A stretch of DNA of 64,000 nucleotides from Rehmannia glutinosa (taxonomy: Eukaryota > Streptophyta > Magnoliopsida > Lamiales > Orobanchaceae), in NCBI GenBank assembly GCA_016081115.2, contig CM071932.1:53518659-53582658 (forward strand), in the 5' to 3' direction. Of this stretch, positions 45,960 through 59,352 are shown piece after piece. Position numbers and translations under genes: made by a program. The notes below the pieces were generated by a model that saw nothing but the letters and a program-made list of their open reading frames with translations, was not told the origin of the DNA and did no database searches. Every line of letters starts with the position of its first letter. Position 1 is the stretch's first letter.

Positions 45960-48900
45960 TACTACAACATAAATTATATTAGGTAACACTCAAAAAATAT
46001 TACCTAATGGCCATAAAATGTTATTATAGACAATAGGTAACACTTTTATGGTACTGCACTTGCCCGTGCTACCTATAGTCTAAGGTATCACTTTTATTAG
46101 CTTTTAGTAACACATTTTCAAAATGTTACATTAAGTTTTCTATTAGTAACACTTTAAAGCAATATTTCTAAAGTGTTACATATGAATCTTATGTAACACT
46201 TTTTATATTTGTAACACTTTAAAAAAAATACTTCTACAGTGTTACATATGAATTTTATGTAACACTTTTTTTGTAGCACTTTGTAGAAATACTATTTTTT
46301 GCCACCAAATAGATATGAACCCACGACCTGTTATTTGTGGAAGTGACAATTTGCCACTAACCTAAGTTGATACTTATTACAACTTTTGCTTTGTTTTATA
46401 TATACACATACACACACAAATATATAAATTATATTATATGTATATATAATATATTTTATATAATAAAGATTATATTATATAATATATGTATTAAATTATA
46501 TTATACACTTCATATATCAAATTTTATATTATATAGCATATAGTTTGAAAATCATATTATGTTATATATTAAATGACACAACAAATTAAAACTATAAAAA
46601 ATATATAAAATAAATTTATCGACTGATAAATATTCAATCGGTAAAAATAAAAAATATATAAAATGTCACGCCTCAAACGGGACGCGACGACGATCCACAA
46701 CTCAAATACAAATAACCAACCAGTCTAGACGAATATCATCGAGAACCCAATGAAACAGAGTCAAAATAGCGTGGAAATTAAATAACAAGCACAACTTACA
46801 TCCACAATCCATAATCCAAATTACATCCTCGAAAATCAACCAACGATAACAACTTAAAAGTCAAAGGGTCCTACGCCCTTGATTACAAACCTAATGAATG
46901 AAAAGAAAATAGAATAGTCCAACAACAATCACAAGAAACGAGTCTATCAACAACAACAAGAAGTAGTAAATCCAACAAGCGGAGTACAAAGGCTCAATCC
47001 AAGGCCTGTTCAAATCTTCAACGAAGTCCTCATCTAAAGGTTAGAAAACGGGTGGGGATGAGACAAAATCTCGATGGATGGGGTGATCGTGTGTAAGTGT
47101 GGCGATATATAGTTAATGCGAGAAAACAGATTATATGAAAACGCGGCGTGAGTATGATGCATGAATTCACACACATCCATAAGCGTCGTGATAACTATAT
47201 TTAAGTAATATACTTATACGATTCAAGAAAATTCATGGTCACACAGTATTTATGTGATTCAATCAAAGACAGTAGGATTGCGTGCGGAAATGTAACACCA
47301 ATCCCATGCAAGGCGATAATGATTGCGTGCGGTTTGTAGCACCAACCAATGCAAAACAAGTAGCGATTTAACGGATTTGTAGCGCCAACCAAACGGGTCC
47401 GATAACTCCTAATCGTGTGGATCGGATCGACAAATGATTCCTTCATTCTTCCTTGTAACTCCCCGAGCAAGATGGTCCCGGACACTGTCACCTTATCTCT
47501 CCATAGGCAAAGACAAATCCACAAGAGAGCTAGCTAGGCCCTTGGATTGTCATAATCATGATTATACCTCAAGTACTACGACCCGCTTCCCTTGGACAAA
47601 CTCCGTCCCTCCATTGGGGGATTAGGGCGATGGGGCCGGAAAAGTGGAATAGAAGCCGAGCTGCCTTGCCTTTCCATCCCCGACGTATCTATTCCGATGT
47701 GAGCTCGACACACCAAGTTGACTCAGCGGAAAGTAAATACAAGTTCGGGTAGTCAACCAGGCAATCGAGTATTATTGATTCGAGGGAAGCGATTCAGAAA
47801 ATTCAAACGCGAGTGGCAATTATGGCGTTGGTGGAGTTTTTGGATGAAGATGATTATCGGAAGGATAAGCAACCTTAGATATCTTGAAAGATTAGGTGGA
47901 ACATAAGTCCCGTTATAGATTCAACATCGCAAGGCGAGGAAGTCACTCCGCGATCGGGTATTAATCGGTCAAATCGGTCCGATAAGTCAAGGGTTTTTGG
48001 GAAAATAAAATATTTTAATTAAATCTCCAAGTCAGAGGGTCCAGGGCTATTTTAGTAAAAGGAAAAATAATTGGGTTAGGTCCTTTATAAAATAAAAATT
48101 ACAATTTAGCCCCGTTTTGTAAAATCAACACTTTTGGGGTTAAAATTGAACAAATAAATATCCCGACCTTGAAAAATTATGAGGTCAGTTCCTAAATTCT
48201 CCAAATTATCCAGGGATTCAGGTTTTTAATGTTTTGAGGTCGAGTTTTTATAAAATTCTCACATTGGCCCCAAATTTGTAAAAATTGTCATTTCGGACCT
48301 TAAGTTTAAAATAATCGGAACTCACAAACCGGAAGGGATTTTAATGTGATTCCACTTGGAAAATGTCACTAAGGTTAGTAGGATATTGGGACAAAAGCAG
48401 TTTTTAAAAGAAATAAGTGTAGGTCCTTTAACTTTTGAAAATATTATTTTTGTCCCATTTTGAAATAATTGCCTTTAAGGCTTTTAGGGGTCCAATTGTT
48501 ATGAAATTTGAACCTTGGGTCCAAAATATAATTAAGTTATAGTTAAGTTAGTATTTCCAGGTGCATGGGCTGCATTAGTCCTGGAAATTTCATTTGGGTC
48601 CTCAAGTTTAGTATTGTACACATTAGTCCCTCAATTTTAGAAAATTTACTTTCCAAGCCCTAAACACTTGGATTTTTGGAATACATTTAAAATATGTCAT
48701 TTCCAGTACCTTTATAATAAAATTTTCAAAATTTAAAGTTAAGGTCTGGTACAGTTTTAAAATTTGCAAAGTAGCCCTTAAACTTTCAAAATTTTACAAT
48801 CTAGTCCTTGGGCTTTTAAAGGTTGATTTTATTTATCTTAAAACTCTTAAAACTTTATTAAAATATCCAAAAGTCATTTTTGAACCTGAGTACAGTCCCA

Positions 48901-51770
48901 AAAATTGAAATTTGCAGAGGGGTCCTTTAACTTTCATTTTCTTGCAATTTTGTCCACCAACTTTCCATTTTTACATTTTTAAGTCCAAAATTGAAATTTA
49001 ATCAATTATGCTCGACTTTTTCAGGTTATAAGTCATCCAAAACATGGATTTTAAAGATCATACACATGCATGTCCAATACATACAAGAATTCATCAAATA
49101 AAACATTAAATTGTACATGCATGCACCTAAAATTCAATAAATAGCAATTTTGAGCAACTCTTGAGAATTTTCATGATTTGATACATAAAATTGACATGCA
49201 ATACATAGATTATATATCTCAAGGCCTCATGTTCGAAATTCTACATGCATTTTAATAAAAACACCTAGAAGTTGGAAAGTATTTTTCCACCCACCTTAAA
49301 TTTGGAAAATTGTGAAATAAAAGGATAAATTTCACAATTTTTGGATGAGGTCACTTAGGTCAGCCCCTAAGTCAAGAAATATCAAAAATTTGATGTTAGA
49401 AAAATGAGAGAAAAATTAAGGAGAAAAAGAAGGAGATAAGAAAATGAGAAAGACTACACTTTACCTTGTGTAGTAGGTGATTGGAGACTAGTTGAAGCTT
49501 TAAATTTGGAATTTTTGGTTTAACTCCAAAATCACCTAAGGTCAGCCCCTATTTCTCAAAAATGAAAAAGGGGTGTTAAAATTTGAAAAAAATAGAAAGA
49601 AGATGAAAGAAGGGCTCTAGTGTCCAAATCTTACCTTGTAGTCCAAATTTCTCTACTAGATCTTCTTCAAGTCTTCAAGTTTCACCACCATGCATGCATG
49701 TCTCCAAGTGGTCTTCTAAGTACCTCAAAATCCAAAATATAAACTTAAGTTAAAAGAAGAAGGTGATGAGTAGAAAGAATTTAAGTTGAATTGAGGAGTG
49801 AAATTTCTTACCTTGAGAAAAGGGGGTGTTCGAATTTTTGAGTTTTAGTGGTAAGATTGTTTGTTTTGGTTTAGATGTTTGAAGAAAGAAAGTATGTTTG
49901 ATGTTAGGAAAAAGATGTTCTTGAAGATATGAATATGGGTTTGAAGATGTGAAGGGCTTGTGTTTGAATATTTGAAGATGTGAAGAAGTGGTACTTGAAG
50001 ATATGAAGAACTTATGTTGAAGATTTGAAGATGTGAAGAGTTGGTGTTTGAAGGTTTGAAGATGTGAATGATTTTGTGTTTGAAGATTTGAAGATGTGAA
50101 GAGTTTTAGAGAGAGGTTAGAGAGAAGGAGGAGAATTAGCTTGAGAGATTAAAATGTTGGATGAAAATGAACAAATTTTGTTCATTTTCTTCAATGTGGC
50201 TGTCCACATTAGGGGGGGGGAGATTTTTTTTTGATTAATTTTGTGTCTTGCAAATTGTCTCTTGAATGGAGACAATTAGACTAGTCAAAGTATGGGCAAG
50301 GTATGGAAAGAGAAGGAATGTTGGGAAGACTCCAACATGTTGGGAAAAATAGTATTAAAGAATTAATGTATGAGATGATGTGTATAATGTTTGAATTAAT
50401 GGTATAATTATACACAAGATGACTAATATAAGGTGTAAGTGTACAAGAGTTGGATGCTATTTTTACTCCAAAATCATCACCATGGCCGTCCAATATAAGG
50501 GCATTGTGGTAATTCCATAATTTTTTTTTGTCCCAAATTTGATGATAATAGATGAAATATATCAATCTCCAAAATAATTAGTGATTTCCTTGATCACTTA
50601 TAAGTCTCATTATCACTTAATCAAATAAAAATCTTAATTCTATAAGGTAAAAGTCTCTAAAATAAATAGTCTCTTAAAATTCTAAGGTGACTAATAAATA
50701 CAAAAATAGTAATAATGATCAATCAAGTGATCATAAATGAGAAATAGAATTAATAAAGATCATGATCACAAGTAATAAATGAAATGAAATAAAATACAAA
50801 ATATATATTATTAATAATTACCCGTCAAAGTGACGTGGTAAAACAGCCGATCAAATACATAGACGACAATAAGAGTCAATTATATGTTCGGAAAAATCGG
50901 GGCTTCACATAAATATAAAATTAATTTACCGACAGATAAAAAAGTTCTAACAGAAAAAAAATAAATAATAAAATAAATAATGAAAACATATACCGACGAA
51001 AAAAATTCCTAAGTAATTACCGACAACATCAATTTTTATTGGTAATTTTTTTAAAAAGTAAAAAAAAATAAGGTTAACGATGAAATTGGTCTCCGTTAGT
51101 AAAATTAAAAAATAAATAAATAATAATAATAAAATATATACATGCACATTTTCCGTCGGTATTATGACGGAATTAATTACCTCCATAAAAAATAAAAAAA
51201 TAAAAGCAAAACTAAAATACTTTGTAAAAAGAAAAAAATCAGTTAAAAAAAAAGAGTACATGATGTCTACAATTTTTAGGTTTGGTGATTTTTTTTTGTC
51301 TTCACCTATTTTGTGACATCAATTAATTAAATAAATCGTTGACATGATTTAGTGATAGTTATATAATTTTGTGTTACTAAAATATAGTCTAAAAAGTGTT
51401 ACAATCAATAAAATATAGTGTTGCCAAGAGTGCTTCTTAAATAAAGTGATACCTATTTGCGTTACAAAAGAAATAAGAAAAAAAAATGATATTAAAAAGT
51501 GTTATTTATATAAAAGTGTTACATATAAGCGTTACATATTGATAAAAATGTTACCTATTTCGTTACAAAAGAAATAACAAAAAAAGTGATACTTAAAAAG
51601 TGTTACTTATATAAAAGTGTTACATATAAGCGTTACATATTGATAAAGTGCTAAAAAAGTGTTACACAAATATTGTAATGTAAAAAGTGTTACAAACATG
51701 TATTACATATGTACCTTATGTAAAAAGTGCTACAAAATTTGTGTTACCTAATGTCATTTATGTTGTAGTG
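45960..51770. mobile_element. Non-autonomous CACTA (EnSpm-like) transposon with solo LTR inside
   Basis: The right end, reverse-complemented, reads CACTACAACATAAATGACAT, then TAGGTAACAC. The left end reads TACTACAACATAAAT.., then TAGGTAACAC (first C changed to T). Both are flanked by the three-base duplication TTG (45957-45959 and 51771-51773). Subterminal regions (45985-46280 and 51360-51760) carry many copies of GTAACACTTTT in both orientations, as expected for transposase-binding repeats. Inner sequence codes no transposase. Removing the solo LTR leaves about 1.6 kb. Confidence 0.8.
46664..50909 (-). repeat. Solo Ty3/gypsy LTR (element A family)
   Basis: 4246 bases, on the minus strand TGTGAAGCCCCGATTT to GAGGCGTGACA, flanked by TAAAA (46659-46663) and TAAAT (50910-50914). 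It has the element A LTR layout: GAAGATTTGAAGA minisatellite (about 49920-50110), AAGGTAA(G) sites (49467, 49637, 49814), aggtcagcccctaa, and a stem-loop near 47059-47073. There is no interior. Reading frames inside are not genes. Confidence 0.88.
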
Positions 51771-52103
51771 TTGGAAAGTATTGATTTTTATTGTAAAAGT
51801 ATTACTTATTACATCTTTTAAAAGTATATACTATTTCTTTAAAACTATTACTTTTTACTTGAAAAGTAATATTTTTACCTAAAATTTGCTACTTACTAAT
51901 TCATTTATAGGTTTTTCCTTGAAAAGTATCATTTCTCCTATGAGAAGTATACGTTTTCAAAGTAATTGACATTATTTACTTACACAGTTATATATAACCT
52001 TGTGTAAGAGTATCATTTTTTATTAAAACAATATCGCTTTTACTCGAAATGTATACGTTTTTAAAGCAATAAAACTGATATTATTTATTTATAGAGTAGG
52101 TCT

Positions 52104-52319
52104 CTTGTAAGACGGTCGCACAGTGCGATGAATTGCACTTTTAGGGTAAAAAGTGATATTCGTAGTATAAAATGTGATATTTTTTGTGTAAAAAGTGATA
52201 TTTTATCTGGATACACTTAATTTTAGTGTATTCAGACAAGGTATCACTCTTTACACCAAAAGTTTCACTTTTTACACTAAAAGTATCGCTTGTCGTATCG
52301 TCCGGCCGTCTTACACAAG
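52104..52319. mobile_element. MITE with CTTGTAAGACGG-type inverted ends
   Basis: Left end CTTGTAAGACGGTCG (52104). Right end CGGCCGTCTTACACAAG (52303-52319), inverted match with a 2-base gap. The interior has repeated 'aaaagtgatatt'. The target duplication is unclear. Inserted in a stretch rich in aaaagtatcattt repeats (51775-52520) flanking the CACTA element. Confidence 0.6.
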
Positions 52320-53117
52320 TTTTTGCCATATTTGTAAAATTATATACATTCTTGTTTAAAAGTATCACATTTTCTCTAAAAAGTAAATTTTTTAAAATTA
52401 ACAAACCACTTTAAAAAAAAGTAACAAATCTAAATATTATTTACTTATAAAGTATATTAATAAATCTAATATCTCATACAGTCTTGTTTTAAAGTATCAT
52501 TTTTTTATTCAAAGCGTATCACATTTACTTTAAAAAGTATCATAAGCTATTTTATGTGGAATTATATTTACTTTTAAGTTGAAGACTAGTATTACTTTTC
52601 TTTTATTAGAAAATTCATATAAGAATGGATATTGAAACAAGCAGTGCTCCTTTACATGATTGCTTGTATTTATTGTGTACGGATGTGGAAGATTGGATGA
52701 CCAAAATGCTCTGCTAGACAAATTTTATTTAATTCAACAAGGATGGCCTTAATGGGATGCGCACCAAAACAACCAGATGTCACGGAAAGAAATTTCAGGT
52801 GTCCGGCCGTGGAGCAAGAGACCACTCGATTGCTTGTAAAAACCAAACCAATTCACTTAATAAAAGATGGATGGTTAATCCAAAATTAAAATAGAAGCAG
52901 CAAAACAGTTACATTGAAGCAAAGGAAGCTTACAGACGAGCCGTTTTACTTGGACCAATTAATAAAAGGATGTGCGATTTGGGTATATCTCTGATGAAGC
53001 AAGGGAGAAAAAGGTGAGGGGAAAGAGACATTCGGAGAGTGAAGCAGTTTCATCGAAGCCAATTCCTTTTCCTTTTTCCTGTTTGTTTATCGGATTTTAA
53101 TTGTGGGTATTGGAGCT
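52320..53117. other. Spacer, no gene seen
   Basis: Contains degenerate 'aaaagtatcac' repeats to about 52560, then moderately complex unique-looking sequence (52720-53100) without a convincing frame. Confidence 0.4.
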
Positions 53118-53147
53118 CCGTCTCACGGATTTAGATCCGTGAGACGG
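53118..53147. repeat. Perfect 13-base-arm palindrome, copy 2
   Basis: Identical in arms and loop to 45219-45248. Surrounding sequence differs. Confidence 0.75.
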
Positions 53148-53330
53148 TTTCACAGGAGACATACTCATATATTTTTGCCTTGTATTTTCCTTTCCGTTCA
53201 CGGTTATATAAAGGCTTTCATTTGTATCTTCCATTTTCGATATATACAAATAAAAACAAAATTCAGCTTATGCAATGGATCCAGAAATCTTGCAAGGTAT
53301 TCAGAGCTAGGTTGTAAATAGAATTTCATG

Positions 53331-54025
53331 CAGGGGCAGTTCTGGGGCGACGCAGGTGGTGCCGCTGTACAGAGTCCCCTCGGGCAAGGATCCCGCAGTT
53401 ATATATATTTATTTATTTATAAAGATTGATGTAAATAACAAAAAAGTAAGATGGCATAGTGGTTTAGACTTTATTTTCATTTGAAGGTCTTGTGTTCAAG
53501 TCAAACGACTACAAAATTAAATATATTTTTCTCCCCTTTTCCTAACTTTAACTTTTGTTTTTTTTCCAAAACAAAAACTAAAGTTAAAGTGATTTTTTGT
53601 TGTTTTGATTGACGATATGATTTATCTTTGCAAAATAATAAAAAATAAAAGTCACTTTAACATTGCATTGTCTTTGATTTTAATTGAGAGTGAATTTCTG
53701 AACAAAAAAATGATTATGAAAGATTGATTATGACTTGCAGTAAAAATGCAAGAAGATCAATTTTTCATAGCTAATTCATTAATATTTTTTTTAGTCTTTT
53801 ATCTATGGTAAATTATATTGAACAATCTTTTTGTAACTTTATTTTTAATGAGACCGAAATGGTAAAAGTTGGATCATGAAATTTGTATTATTACGTATCG
53901 TATTTTATATTAAGTCAACAAAATTACTATATTATTTTTGTTATTTTTATTTTTTTATACATAAACACAAGGGGCCCATTATTATTTTTTTACTCTAGGT
54001 CCTTTGAAACCGAAGATCGACTCTG
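53331..54025. mobile_element. hAT-like non-autonomous element
   Basis: The left end is CAGGGGCAGTTCTGGGGC. The right end, reverse-complemented, is CAGAGTCGATCTTCGG, a partial inverted match beginning CAG, as hAT ends often do. Eight-base flanks ATTTCATG (53323-53330) and ATTTAGTG (54026-54033) match at six positions. The interior is AT-rich with no transposase. Confidence 0.5.
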
Positions 54026-54177
54026 ATTTAGTGGCAACTCATTATAATCAAGTTGTTGCTTGAGGTAGCTACGGCTTTAACGGAGGCAAAAACCAAATTA
54101 CTCGTGTTAGTGCAAATCAAATGATAATGAAGGAATCGTCTAGGAATGATTTTGTTGGTAGCAAATCAGTTGACAAG

Positions 54178-54440
54178 TAGAGATGTCAAATGGGCCAGGC
54201 CGGAGTTGTTACTTCGAGCCAAAGAGAAAATCGGGTCGAACCCAATTTTCATCGGACTGTCATTTTTAGGCCCAAGCCCGACCCAACTTATAAAAATACA
54301 CATGAAAAGTCGGGCTAGCCCAAATTTTCGAGCCAAATAGGCCCGATCCTTTTCGGGCCTCCGAAATTGAAGCCCAACCCAATATTTTTACCAGACTGGT
54401 CGGGCGTACCCATTGGGCAGGACTGATTTTGACATGTCTA
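54178..54440. mobile_element. hAT-type MITE inserted in a copia gag relic
   Basis: Inverted ends TAGAGATGTCAAA (54178) and TTTGACATGTCTA (ending 54440), 12 of 13 matching. Flanking eight-base duplications are TTGACAAG and TTGATAGG (six of eight). The interior is rich in GGGCC/GGCCCGA motifs. It splits the coding-like sequence around it. Confidence 0.7.
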
Positions 54441-54635
54441 TTGATAGGTACCAACTATATGTCATGGATTAGATCTATGCTTGTTGCATTGGGTGCAAAA
54501 ACCAAATTAGGTTATATTGAAGATAGAATTACCAAACTACTGAATATTCACTTGAATATGAACACTGGAAACAATGGTGGAGGAAGGAAAAATTTACGGG
54601 TTGACCGACACACAAAAATAGGGTGGGCCAGATAA
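54441..54635 (+). pseudogene. Copia-type gag N-terminal relic
   Basis: The translated frame reads IGTNYMSWIRSMLVALGAKT, then KLGYIEDRITK, a good match by eye to the N-terminal domain of copia-type gag polyproteins in plants (LTGxNYxxWxRAMxxAL..K.KLGFIDG). Sequence before the MITE (about 54060-54177) may belong to the same relic. No later gag, protease or RT follows. Confidence 0.6.
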
Positions 54636-54756
54636 AAAACCTAAAAAATCGAATAAATCCTAACTAAAATATTTTTAAATTTTTTTTCTTAGCATAATTC
54701 TTTTTAAATTAACTGATGTAAAATTCTTATAAAAATTTCAATTATGCCACCACCCT

Positions 54757-55950
54757 TGTCACACCCAAAATTTTTCAAAAAAACCAATGTAATACAATAA
54801 CGTCAAATGGGGTACCACTCCATGTGCTCAGATTTAGGATCCTAAAGAGATATTATCCAGAGTACAAATGACTAAAAATCATAAATACAATTGAAGTCTA
54901 CTCTATAATATATAGTTAAAATAGGCTGCAAGTCCCATAACTATTACAAAATAAAATAGTTACATGTTCAAAGGCTGCTACATAAATCCTTCAGAAGGAA
55001 ACTTCTAGACTGAGTTAATATTGATCTGTAAACTTGATGCCAGTCTCATCAATCTCAAAATATTATCTCTCTGAAAAGTTTTTATAAAAATTGTGGGGTG
55101 AGCTAAACGAGCCCAGTAGGTTAGGGTAGGAGAATGCAATATTTGTTTGGTTGAAAGATGAAATGTTTCATTTACTTGAGCAAAGTACTTGAGGGCTTAA
55201 AAGACATTTAGGTATGCATGATAATGGTGAACATAAGATTTATTTAGTGCATTGATCAAGAACATATTGCAATTCAATAATGATATATTAATTTTTGATG
55301 CGATCACATTGTACAACAGTTAGTCAAGTACAGTAAATAATTTGCTTTTCAAACGACCAATAGATATCCAAAATTTTAAAATAAATAGTGGATATCTCGT
55401 TTTGAAAACAAAGTATAAACAATTAATTAATTCGTTCGTCAGCCTGAAACAAGAAACGTAGGATCAGTGTTGATCGGACACTGACCCTGTCCGTTCTCCT
55501 TATTGCTCCCATCAATATTTGGCCGAAGCCCTGTCACCTTATCCCTCCCCGTAAGCTCGACGTCTCTTTAGCTATGGGCTTTTGCCCAAAGATCGTCATA
55601 TTCATGAATATACCGTTCTTCGACCCAAGTTTCGCCGCCGTCTCCGTCCTGATCAGAAAGTGGGACTAGGCACATGGGTAGTCAAACAAGGACCACAGGC
55701 AACCTGTTCGACCCATTGTCTAACCTACCCACACCGCAATACACTCAAACAGTCAGTATTTTGTCAAAGTGACATTTATTTGCCCAAAGGCCGAGTCAAG
55801 CAGTTACAACAATTAAAATGCAGATAAAAATGTAAATACAAACCATCAATGATATAACTCATGTTGTCTTTAACCATTTAAATTATATTAAAAATAGTGT
55901 ATACAGTGAAACCATGAAATAGTTTGATATCGTGAAGTTCATGAAGTAGC
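54757..55950 (-). repeat. Ty3/gypsy LTR fragment, fourth family
   Basis: In plus orientation it begins TGTCACACCCAAAATTTTTC (the LTR 3' terminus on the minus strand). Like the A, B and D LTRs it has a stem-loop about 350 bases in (TGAGCT 55099-55104 against AGCCCA 55110-55115) and the block CTGTCACCTTATC..CTCGACG seen in the solo LTR near 47490. The 5' end and target duplication were not found, so the right edge is approximate. Confidence 0.55.
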
Positions 55951-57179
55951 TAATGCCGTGTAATTTATGAAGTTAAAAGCAAACCCAATATTCTTTAAAA
56001 AAAATGACATTTTACCCACTTTTATTCTGATATCTTGTCAAGTTTCGGTCAACAATGGCACCAAAAGAAACCTTCATTGGTTTAGCGTCTCCTACAACAA
56101 AAGGATCCAAAATTCTTTAGGTCTCTCAAAAAGAATAGGACTAAAATAAATGATTCAGATTTTTCTTCCTTCTATACAACTTTGAGATGGTGGTGTGAAA
56201 CTTTTATTGCACATTTTTAAGAATTTTAACATAACAATAACAGCACATAGCCAATATAAATTATAATATAATCATTCACTTTATATCAATTTTATTCAAA
56301 ATGAAGTATGATTAGATTTAATCTTCTTAACGTTTTTGTCAAATTTTAAATTTTGAAAACTTAACCATTAATTCTAAGCTTGTCAAGAAAAGAGATAAAT
56401 ACACTTACCCATCCGAACTATACTGATTTTTACACTTTACCCTCCAAACTTTAATTCGTGACACTTTGCCCCGAACTATGAAAATCATTACACTTTACCC
56501 TATATGGACAATTTTGCCCCTAGGTTTTATCCTTTTAAAACAATAGTTCAAGTTATCCCTTTAAACTCTAATTTGTGGCAATCTACTACATAATAATAAA
56601 TTTATTGCATTGATCATTAAACATGAAATTTTTTCTCCATAATCAATTTGTTTTTCGGATTATTCGAGAAACGAGAATTCTTATTTTATGTCACTTGTCT
56701 TGTTCGTGGCATTGTTACACCTACTTAGATCCAGTCTCTATGCAGAGGTTTTAAATGGATCATGTCAGGTTTCCAGCCTATAAACTCAACAGGACATACT
56801 TTAACCAAAATTCTCATTTCCAATATAAATCCGTATACAAATTAGGTATATAGACTGAAAATGAACATAGTCCATTACGACCATATCAGGCCCAACATGC
56901 TTCCGTAAAATTAATAAATCCCTTAAAATTCATACATATTTTGACCGAAACAGCACCGGGTTAAATGGTTCGCAACACCACCAAAGAGGAAAATTACGCC
57001 CCGGATCGTTTGACAAACAGCTCCTCACTGTTCAACCTCACCCTCAGGGAAGATGATCTGCAAGTTATCCGACTCCTTCAGAAACTATTCAGCACAGCCT
57101 TGGTTCGTTTCCTACTCCAGGCGTATAAGTAATTTTTAAACGGGATGAATTAATAGTACATTATGAACACATGTTGAAG
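55951..57179. other. Spacer, no gene recognised
   Basis: Partly AT-rich. 56410-56560 has the repeated phrase 'acactttaccctnnnaaac', a low-order repeat seen in many plant transposons. The rest may continue the LTR at 54757. No coding region supported. Confidence 0.35.
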
Positions 57180-57317
57180 CAGAAAGCCTCTTTTTATTAA
57201 GAACTTATAGAAATATTTATTACATTAGTAATCTCCTTTTGGGAGGAGAATCTTGGTTTAGCCTCTCATAGCTGAGGCTTGCACTCGTAAATACATAAAA
57301 ACTTAAAACTAAAACAC

Positions 57318-58480
57318 TCAAAATATTACAAATTTTTCACTCGATTTTATTGTAAGAAAACTAAGGAAAATGTTCGATGTCCTCGCTTCCTTCAAATCCC
57401 GCATTTTATAGAGGTAAGTCCGGACTTCAAAGGCGGACTTCAAATCTTGCTTGATATATATGACGTCATCACGCTTCGTCATATCCCACATTATTGCCTC
57501 GCCACCGTGGTTTTTTTTTCTCCCGCGTGACTCGGCCCATGTGATGTTTGTCGGGAATCTTTTAAAAATTTGGTTTACGTGGTCCCCGAGGATAACGCGT
57601 CTTGTGAGTCGGGCCCTTATCCTTTCCAAATGCATGATCTTGTCGGTCGGGTTTGGGTCGAATCCTTTCCCAAACTCGGGTTCCTTCCTCGTTCGGGGCA
57701 TGCTTGACAGATCCGGTCGATCCAACGGCCAACATGCGCCATGTTCACAATTCCTAGGTAAGTTTCTTTGCTTGCCGAATCTTGTTTTCCCAGAGAATTC
57801 TTCTTTTGGTCTCGAAGAGTTTTTCGCAAACCCCGTGGTTGATCCGGTCATCGAATTCAAAAGGAAAGATCCATTCGCCGAATGCGGAAGAACTTGAATG
57901 GATATTTGACTTTGTCCATTTCGATTAGACAAACCCAAAGACCCCATGCTCGCCTGGTAGAAGCTTCGTCTTGAAAAATGCTCCTACTAACATGGTCCTT
58001 CTTCCCGTGGAACTGCTTAATGTATTTTAAAGCATTTCCATCCTATCTTCTTAGCTTGATGAAATGAAAAGCTTCATTAAAGCCTTTCTTCGATGGTTCG
58101 GAGCCGCACCGATAAAATACGAGTTCCAAAATATCTCCTCCGGCCAGGTGTGGATTATTGGCCCAGGTCAGTCTCGTAAATCGCTTCCCCAATCCATTTA
58201 GGTAATTTTGAAATTTACGGGAATCAGGTGACACGGTATAGATTGAAGCTAAAGCTCCAAAAGTATACCATTCCCCGTACTTCATTTGGATGACTTCCTG
58301 GTTTCATCCAAACTCGGGATACTTGCCGAGATATCAACCATTGTTTTTTCGGGTTAATACCTTGTCTTGTAACTAGTTTCTCCCATTTCGGTTGATATAC
58401 CCGCATAGGAGAAATCTTATTCTCATCATTTTGAACCTTAGATTTTCCTGTCAGGCCCAAGATTCAACTCCCCTCTTTTA
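57318..58480 (-). pseudogene. Region downstream of RNase H, candidate transactivator (TAV) relic
   Basis: Three overlapping frames (57318-57947, 58043-58285, 58224-58460) carry the longest uninterrupted coding after RNase H. Position alone suggests the inclusion-body/transactivator gene of caulimovirids. Stretches such as YGEWYTFGALASIYT look protein-like, but I see no diagnostic motif. Could equally be an unrelated 3' sequence. Confidence 0.35.
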
Positions 58481-58751
58481 CCCCGCAGGTCTTTGGGTTG
58501 ACTTGAAGACTCGGGTTGTGACACCGGAGCTTCAACATTCGTTAATTCTGATTTGTACACCCTTAGGGGATGCATCACCCGCAACACTTGTGATTATGGT
58601 ACTTGAATCCATAACCTCCGGGTTAGAGCCCCGTACTCTCCTACCCTTTTTGCACCGTAGAGATGCGGCTGGAAGAGAGGCCCTTGCGGCGCTAAGAACA
58701 ATTGTCCTTGAGCAAACCGGCATGCTCGTATTTGATTAGAAAGCAGTTACG

Positions 58752-59352
58752 TCACCACTGTTGAAGTCGTCCGGCAACTCGCATTGAGACATAACGCCCC
58801 AAAATCTCATTCTGACTCTCCCAGGTTTTCCCGAGATGTCTTACTCGTTTAAGGACCTCACGACAACGCGTCCTTCCATCTCGTGTCAAGAAATCTGCAA
58901 GAATATTTTCATGAGATTTTATAATGACAATATCATAATCATAATATTGACATTCACTTGCCATCTAAGTAATCGAGCCTTTTCTCGTTTTGATTCAATT
59001 TTATTTTTCGAAAAGCCTTGACACTTGAATTATCAATTTTTAAAGTAAACTTTTTAGCCAGTAAAAATAGAGGCCATTTTTTAAAAGCCTTTATGACGGC
59101 AAAGAATTCTTTTTCGTTAATATGCCACCGAGTTGCTTCACTAGGGGTGAATAAACCGCTCGATATCTGCATGGCACTTCCTCGTTTGGTGTGACTTTCG
59201 TAAGAATCGCCCCACCAATCATCATTGGCATCGTATAAAGAACCGTTCGTCCTCGTCTTTGGGAATTGCAAGCTTTGGAAGCTTTTTACAAACTTCTTTA
59301 AGTTGCTTAATTCCTTCTTGATGTTCATCTTCCCATTTGAATCTTCGTGCAT
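58752..59352 (-). pseudogene. Pararetrovirus RNase H relic
   Basis: RNase H1 type, with the active-site-like DAN (DAS in many relatives) before DWWG, the glutamate in INEKEFFAVIKAFKKW, and the aspartate in LKIDNSSVKAF, then a second frame with IKSHENILADFLTRDG. Order and spacing fit the RNase H that follows RT in Caulimoviridae. A frame break at about 58960 splits it. It would degrade RNA in the RNA-DNA hybrid. Confidence 0.8.

Noticed and set aside
57451..57897. 148-codon plus-strand frame
   Set aside because: Complement of the minus-strand viral relic, no domain; composition mirrors the opposite frame.
58392..58739. 115-codon plus-strand frame rich in L/A/R
   Set aside because: Lies opposite the region after viral RNase H; no family recognised and an overlapping minus frame exists.
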